From positions 310,001-374,000 of the forward strand of contig NC_079235.1 in the NCBI RefSeq assembly GCF_028502605.1: 64,000 nucleotides of DNA. Reading direction: 5' to 3'. The DNA comes from Trichoderma breve. Lineage: Eukaryota; Ascomycota; Sordariomycetes; Hypocreales; Hypocreaceae. A program made the position numbers and the translations under genes. This document shows positions 59,040-64,000 of this stretch, one piece after another. Under the pieces are notes generated by a model. The model saw only the letters and a list, made by a program, of their open reading frames with translations, searched no databases and was not told where the DNA came from. The stretch's first letter is position 1. Every line of letters begins with the position of its first letter.

Positions 59040-62000
59040 ATGCGACTTCTCAGCTTCAACGGCAATCGCCTGGTGTGCACCAAAGATCTCATCGACGAGC
59101 CTCCACCATATGCGATTCTCTCTCATACCTGGGGTGGTGATGATGATGAAGTCACCTTTAGCGACATTACTGCTGGCAAAGGCTCAGATAAGCCGGGGTA
59201 CCGTAAAATACAATTTTGTGCCAGACAAGCGGCTTCAGATGGGCTATCCTACTTCTGGATAGATACTTGTTGTATTGACAAGTCGAATAGTACAGAGCTT
59301 CAAAGGGAGATCAACTCTATGTTCCGACTATACAAAAACGCTGCCAAGTGCTACGTATATCTGTCTGATGTAACAAAACACGGAGATATTGACCATCTCG
59401 ATTCCTCACCTATACCGAGTTGGGAGCCCTCCTTTCGCAAAAGTCGGTGGTTTACTCGGGGTTGGACTTTACAAGAACTCTTAGCCCCCGCGACGGTGGA
59501 ATTCTATTCATCTGAATGCGCGCATCTTGGAAGCAAAGCGTCACTGCTGAGAGAAATTTATGAGATTACTGAAATCCCAATCGATGTGCTTCGAGGACGC
59601 CGGCTGTCTCAGATTAGTATCGACAAGCGGATGGCATGGTCAGAGAAACGTTCGACAACTTATCCCGAAGATAAGGCCTACTCCCTCCTGGGCATCTTTG
59701 GTGTCTATATACCGCTTATATATGGAGAAGGGCAGGATAATGCATTTGCACGTCTTCGGCGTGCAATTAATGAGCAAGGTCAGACCTCCAACTTATACAG
59801 CTCGCTCCCATAGATGGGCGCAATGCTAACTTCTTCTTCTTCTTCCTCAGACATTGTAAAAGGCGAGCTAGGCCTCCTCATATCCGCCATTTATTATTTA
59901 TTATTAACGTGTGTATACATCAGATCACTTTTCTAAAGAGACGAGAGATCGCCTCCTGGGGTGGCTCCCATACATTGACCAGCAACGCTTTTACACCGAA
60001 TCCCGAAGCGCTAGGAAACCCAGTGCTAGTACAGGCAGCTGGTTTGTGAATAGACACATTGTCCCATGGATGAAAGAAAGGTCTTTACTTTGGTTGCATG
60101 GAAAAGGTAAGAATCCATATGAATAGGTGCATGTACCTTTCAGAGCTATGACTGACAGCAGACGCAGCGGGATCGGGAAAGACGATTATGACGTCCAAAG
60201 TTATCGAGTATCTCGAGATTATGAATGATAGTATGCTTGCATATTATTACTTTTCGTTTCGGAACAAGGACTCTCAAAGTCTTCGGAATATGAAATGTGC
60301 CATTTTGGTACAGATTCTAAAGGGGCTTTCTGTTCCTCATCCCGATAACGAGAGCAAGTTCTTCATTCCTCGAGCTTTTCGAAGTCTTTATGACACTCAT
60401 TTCCCATCCAAGACCCCTCCGATGGAAGAGTTGGACTCTGTACTAATAGAAGTCATCGATCTATCCGAGGAAACATTTCTTATAATCGATGCGTTGGATG
60501 AATGCGACTCAGAGTTTGTTAGAGGCGAAGTTATTACTTTCTTGGCCAGCTTGCTCGGAAAGGTCAAATCAAAGCTTCATATTCTCATCACAAGCCGCTT
60601 AGAGGTCGATATTGAGACAAAAATATCACAGATATCTATCCCGACAAGTTCGGTAGCTCTCCACGCTACAGATGTTGACCGGGATATACGCAAACATTTA
60701 CGAGCCCTGATGAGAGAAGAGGATTCATTTAGAGCTTGGTCTCATGCTCTTAAGAAAAGGGTAGTAGAACACCTTGTCGAAAATGCGGACGGCGTCTTCC
60801 GCTGGGCAGATCTCCAAATACAGGGACTGAGGGGCAAAACGCGAGAAATCGACGTAAACCGAGCGCTGAAACGACTTCCTCGCGACTTGGGCGAAACCTA
60901 TAGCCGCATTCTTCAGCGCATTGATCTGAACAACTACAAACTCGAGGCCATGGCTGTTCTCAGATGGCTCGCATGTTCAACGAGACCTCTGAATCTCGCC
61001 GAGATTGCGGAGCTGGCAGTTTTTGACGTGGAAGAAAGTGATGAAGCGAACCTGTTGCCTTCTTCTAGCGAGTACGAGGTATCCTGCGTATATCAAAACC
61101 GCTTTACCTCGGCCTCGGAGGTCTTGAACATTCTTTCCGGGCTCGTCATAAGCACACAGCTATCTGACAAGGATCCGCAGCCGCACAACAGCATCGTCTC
61201 ATTCTCTCATTTCTCAGTTAAAGAGTACCTGCAATCAAACCAGGTCGAGCCTTCGTATTTCAAGTTGATATTGAGCGATTGTCATTGGTTTGTTTTAAAA
61301 AGCAGTTTCTCTTACATGCGAGCCTTCGACATTGCAGTGAGAGATAAGCAAAGCTCGAGAAATTGCCCTCTTCTTCTCTATGCGTGCTTTTCAATATGGG
61401 GACATGCTAAAGAGCCTGAAGTCTTTTTCGCCAAGGGCGATAAGGGAGAGAGTCTGCTCGCCTCATTCATTGCCACTTACGTTCAAGAGTACGGGTATGC
61501 CATTTCGGTGGCCCTTGAACGTGCATTCCTAAATTCACAGCGTATTCCAGAGGATGTTTCGCAGTTTATTCGACACTTCATCGAGATGGGGGCTCACAGC
61601 TTGTCGACATATTCTCAAATTTACTCAGCAGTTGCTCTTGCAGACTGTAATCTCATCAATTTGCTCCTTAGTTGCAATTTAGATGCTCCATATGACATTT
61701 TACTGAGAGCAACTCTGGACTTTAACCAGCCAACGGACATTCAAGTCAAAAAGTCTACAATAACCGTTGATTCCGATAAACAGCTTCAATTCTCCCCTGT
61801 GTCAGGCGTTGTACAGACTGTCGTTAACCAAATGACCAAGATCTCTCTTCTGGAGAGTGGCTCTCAAAGGTCACCATCATCACGAACTAATACAGAAAAT
61901 CGCATCGCTGTATGGAAAATGCTCCAAGCAGAACCTCAAGTTCAATTAAACGCTAAAGATCGTGACGGGAAGACACCACTGCTCTTGGCAGCGATACACG

Positions 62001-63383
62001 GCGACAAAGACTTTTTTAAGTATTTGTTTGCGCAAGATGGCATTGAGACAGATGTACAAGAAAGTCATGGATGGGACCTTCTAACCTGTGCCCTATTGGG
62101 TAAAAACACTACCATCATCAAGATGATACTTGGCCGGGGTAACTTTGATCTAGACCATATGGATCTCTATGGCCGAACAAATTTCGAATGGAGCACCCAT
62201 TTGGGGTTACACGCGGTTCTAGCATCTGCATCAATGATACCAGAAGTTTCTCGTCAAACCTCCGAGATGCGCCAGATTCCATTCACAGTCGTTAAAGAAA
62301 TAGCTACCGATGGGGAAGTGTGGGCGTGCATATTCTCACAAGACGGCTCACGACTAGCTCTTTGCCTTTCCTCCAATAAGGCTCTGATCTTTGATCTTCA
62401 AAAAGACGAATTACAAAGCACCTTGGACCACGAAAAGCCCGTTACTAAAGCGTCCTGGAGTCCGGACGACTCGTTGATTGTGACCCTCAGCCTTGATGGT
62501 AAGCCAAGATTATGGGATTCCGAGGCAAGATTGTTTACCCTAAGTCTCTTCATGGCTTCCTCAAAGCTAACAGGTATGCTAGAGTGGAGTGCTGGTCAAA
62601 ATATTACCTCTGCATCATGAAGTCGGAATGGGATGCCATTGGTCACTTGACGGCAGATATGTCATTTTGACTTCCTTGAGTGACACACTTGGTATCGTGA
62701 CTATGGAGATATCTGATGGTCATTATCGCCCATGGATCGAAGTTCAAGGTCTTCGCGTCCAATCTAGTGCCATGTCAAGAGATGGAAAGTGGCTTGTGGC
62801 CATAACATATACAAAAGAGCTGCTCATCTTTCAAGTTGCGGCTGCGGAGCTAGCAACCAAAATCTCTCTATCAGAGCGCCCATCTTGGGTTTCTATCAGC
62901 GATGGCCTCGGCCTTATTCTTATGGGATACGTTGATGGGGGGTTCGATATTCGGCTTCTTCCAAGCGGCGAAGTCATTCAGCAACGTCCTGGAATAAGCA
63001 ACACTGATTTTCTGTTGCAAGGATCTGTAGGGGGAGAAAATGATACATTTCTCTTGAGGGCCGAAGAAAGTAAGTCACTATCGGGCAATTTCTCTGACTG
63101 CGAGTAGGAGCTCACAAAACAAATAGACGGTTATATAAGCATCTGGGATCTAAATTCGGGAACTCTTGCAGGGCTCGAACACGGCCACTATCCTGAACGA
63201 ACAAACTATGCCGCGTGGAGTCCGGTCGATCCATGTGTCATTGCATCTGGCGGAGACGATCATAAATGCAGGATGTGAGTACAACTTGTGATATAATGAA
63301 TTTGATAAATCAGCAAACCAGAATAGCTAACAAAGACTAGCTGGTCCTGCCGAAATAATTTGCTTACCTATCACGAGGGCTGA
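59040..63383 (+). CDS. HET-NACHT-ankyrin-WD40 NLR-like protein
   Basis: Predicted NLR-like (STAND) regulator of heterokaryon incompatibility or cell death. Six exons: 59040-59778, 59924-60106, 60168-62573, 62623-63069, 63127-63274 and 63341-63383, giving 1321 residues. The HET domain begins MRLLSFN and has PYAILSHTWGGDDDEVTF, FWIDTCCIDKSNST and RWFTRGWTLQELLAPA. The NACHT P-loop GKAGSGKT (306-313) is split by an intron. Walker B is TFLIIDALDECD (about 410-421). Ankyrin-like repeats follow (DRDGKTPLLLAAIHGDKDFF, about 900-985), then diverged WD40 blades (GYISIWDLNSG, ASGGDDHKCRIW) to the end. The first intron (144 bases) and the last two exons are less certain. The architecture is a mosaic; no high-identity WD array is present. 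Confidence 0.85.
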
Positions 63384-64000
63384 TGAGTCGCGGAGAAGGA
63401 TTCATATCCCGAATAGAATATTAATTAAATGGTTTAGGGATCCGAGCATCATTCGTCTGTGTGACTATGGCTGATCTATAGAGATAACCTTGACCAATTA
63501 ATTAGCAGGACACTCCTCGTGGAGGAAACCTATTAATAGATATCCAAGGAAGCTACACCTTTGATCCTCTTTTTGCATCACGCGACTGCTATAATGCATT
63601 GTCATGGCTGCCTGAAGCATTGTTACACCTCTTCCGAGGCAAAATGACCTGGCCGTTCGATACCCCACATGAAGTGGGACAGACATATCGTGGCCATGTG
63701 AGGCTCTACGGCGAGCTGACCCTCCAGACGTGGCAAGCAATTTGTGGCACCTTAAATCTTCTTCGGTAATGTTGTGGCCCCCAGTTGAGTACCCTTACTC
63801 ATGGACTCTAGTCGGTGGCATGGTCGCTCAGGCTGAGAAGGCTGCTCTAGTGCATTTCGTCCCTTGGATATTGTATGGCAACGGGCCATTAACAACTGGA
63901 CACATGGAGGAGACCACTCCACTATTCAACGAAAGCCTTCTGGTATTCGTGATATTGCCATTATTATGGGGATTCGGGCTGCAAATGTTTCATATCAAAG
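63384..64000 (+). other. Unresolved coding-like sequence at the right edge
   Basis: Two open segments follow the NLR-like gene on the + strand. The first, 63509-63766, begins just after an AATTAGCAG acceptor-like site, runs 86 codons (GSYTFDPLFASRDCYNALSW...) and ends TAA. The second begins with ATG at 63769, overlapping that stop, and stays open to the window edge; it includes a hydrophobic run (ESLLVFVILPLLWGFGLQMF). They may be a spliced gene that continues beyond the window, two genes or a relic. I recognise no family. Confidence 0.3.

Overview
The window is nuclear DNA of a filamentous ascomycete. Introns are short (about 50-145 bases) with GT..AG ends and CTAAC/CTGAC-like branch sites. 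The gene families are fungal: a Crh cell-wall transglycosylase, HET-domain proteins, a HET-NACHT protein and a methylcitrate cycle with a mitochondrial methylisocitrate lyase. Protein style suggests a sordariomycete, probably Hypocreales and perhaps Trichoderma-like. That placement is inference and was not tested by any search. All exon structures were assembled by hand from splice signals and frame continuity.

Left part (0-18.3 kb): mitochondrial ribosomal protein uS14m (-), a Crh-type GH16 enzyme (+), a secreted berberine-bridge-type FAD oxidase (-), a conserved-looking protein of unknown function (+), two convergent Nudix hydrolases, an MFS transporter (+) and COP9 signalosome subunit 2 (+).

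Middle (18.3-36.8 kb): a gene-poor stretch interrupted only by an otubain-type deubiquitinase (30.4-32.7 kb). The 12 kb before that gene carries no convincing coding sequence. It is studded with the short words TACGAGTAC/GTACTCGTA and TACGGAG/CTCCGTA.

Metabolic block (36.8-46.8 kb): a SAM methyltransferase (+), a glutamine-synthetase-like enzyme (-), a short-chain dehydrogenase (+), then a divergent pair for the methylcitrate cycle: methylisocitrate lyase (-) and 2-methylcitrate synthase (+) sharing a 650-base promoter. The pair catalyses the first and last steps of propionyl-CoA disposal.

Right part (47-64 kb): an accessory-looking region. It holds a HET-domain membrane protein, a small two-exon gene beside it, a secreted GH17-like glucanase with a Cys-rich module and polyproline linker, an Mpv17/PMP22 protein and a zinc alcohol dehydrogenase. 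Next to the last is a spliced gene fusing an isochorismatase-type amidohydrolase to an allophanate-hydrolase-type amidase, which predicts successive hydrolysis of biuret and allophanate by one polypeptide. Divergent from it, 316 bases away, lies a six-exon HET-NACHT-ankyrin-WD40 protein of the NLR-like (heterokaryon incompatibility) class. The right edge cuts into unresolved coding-like sequence.

The items most worth following are the isochorismatase-amidase fusion, the mosaic NLR-like gene and the motif-rich gene desert.
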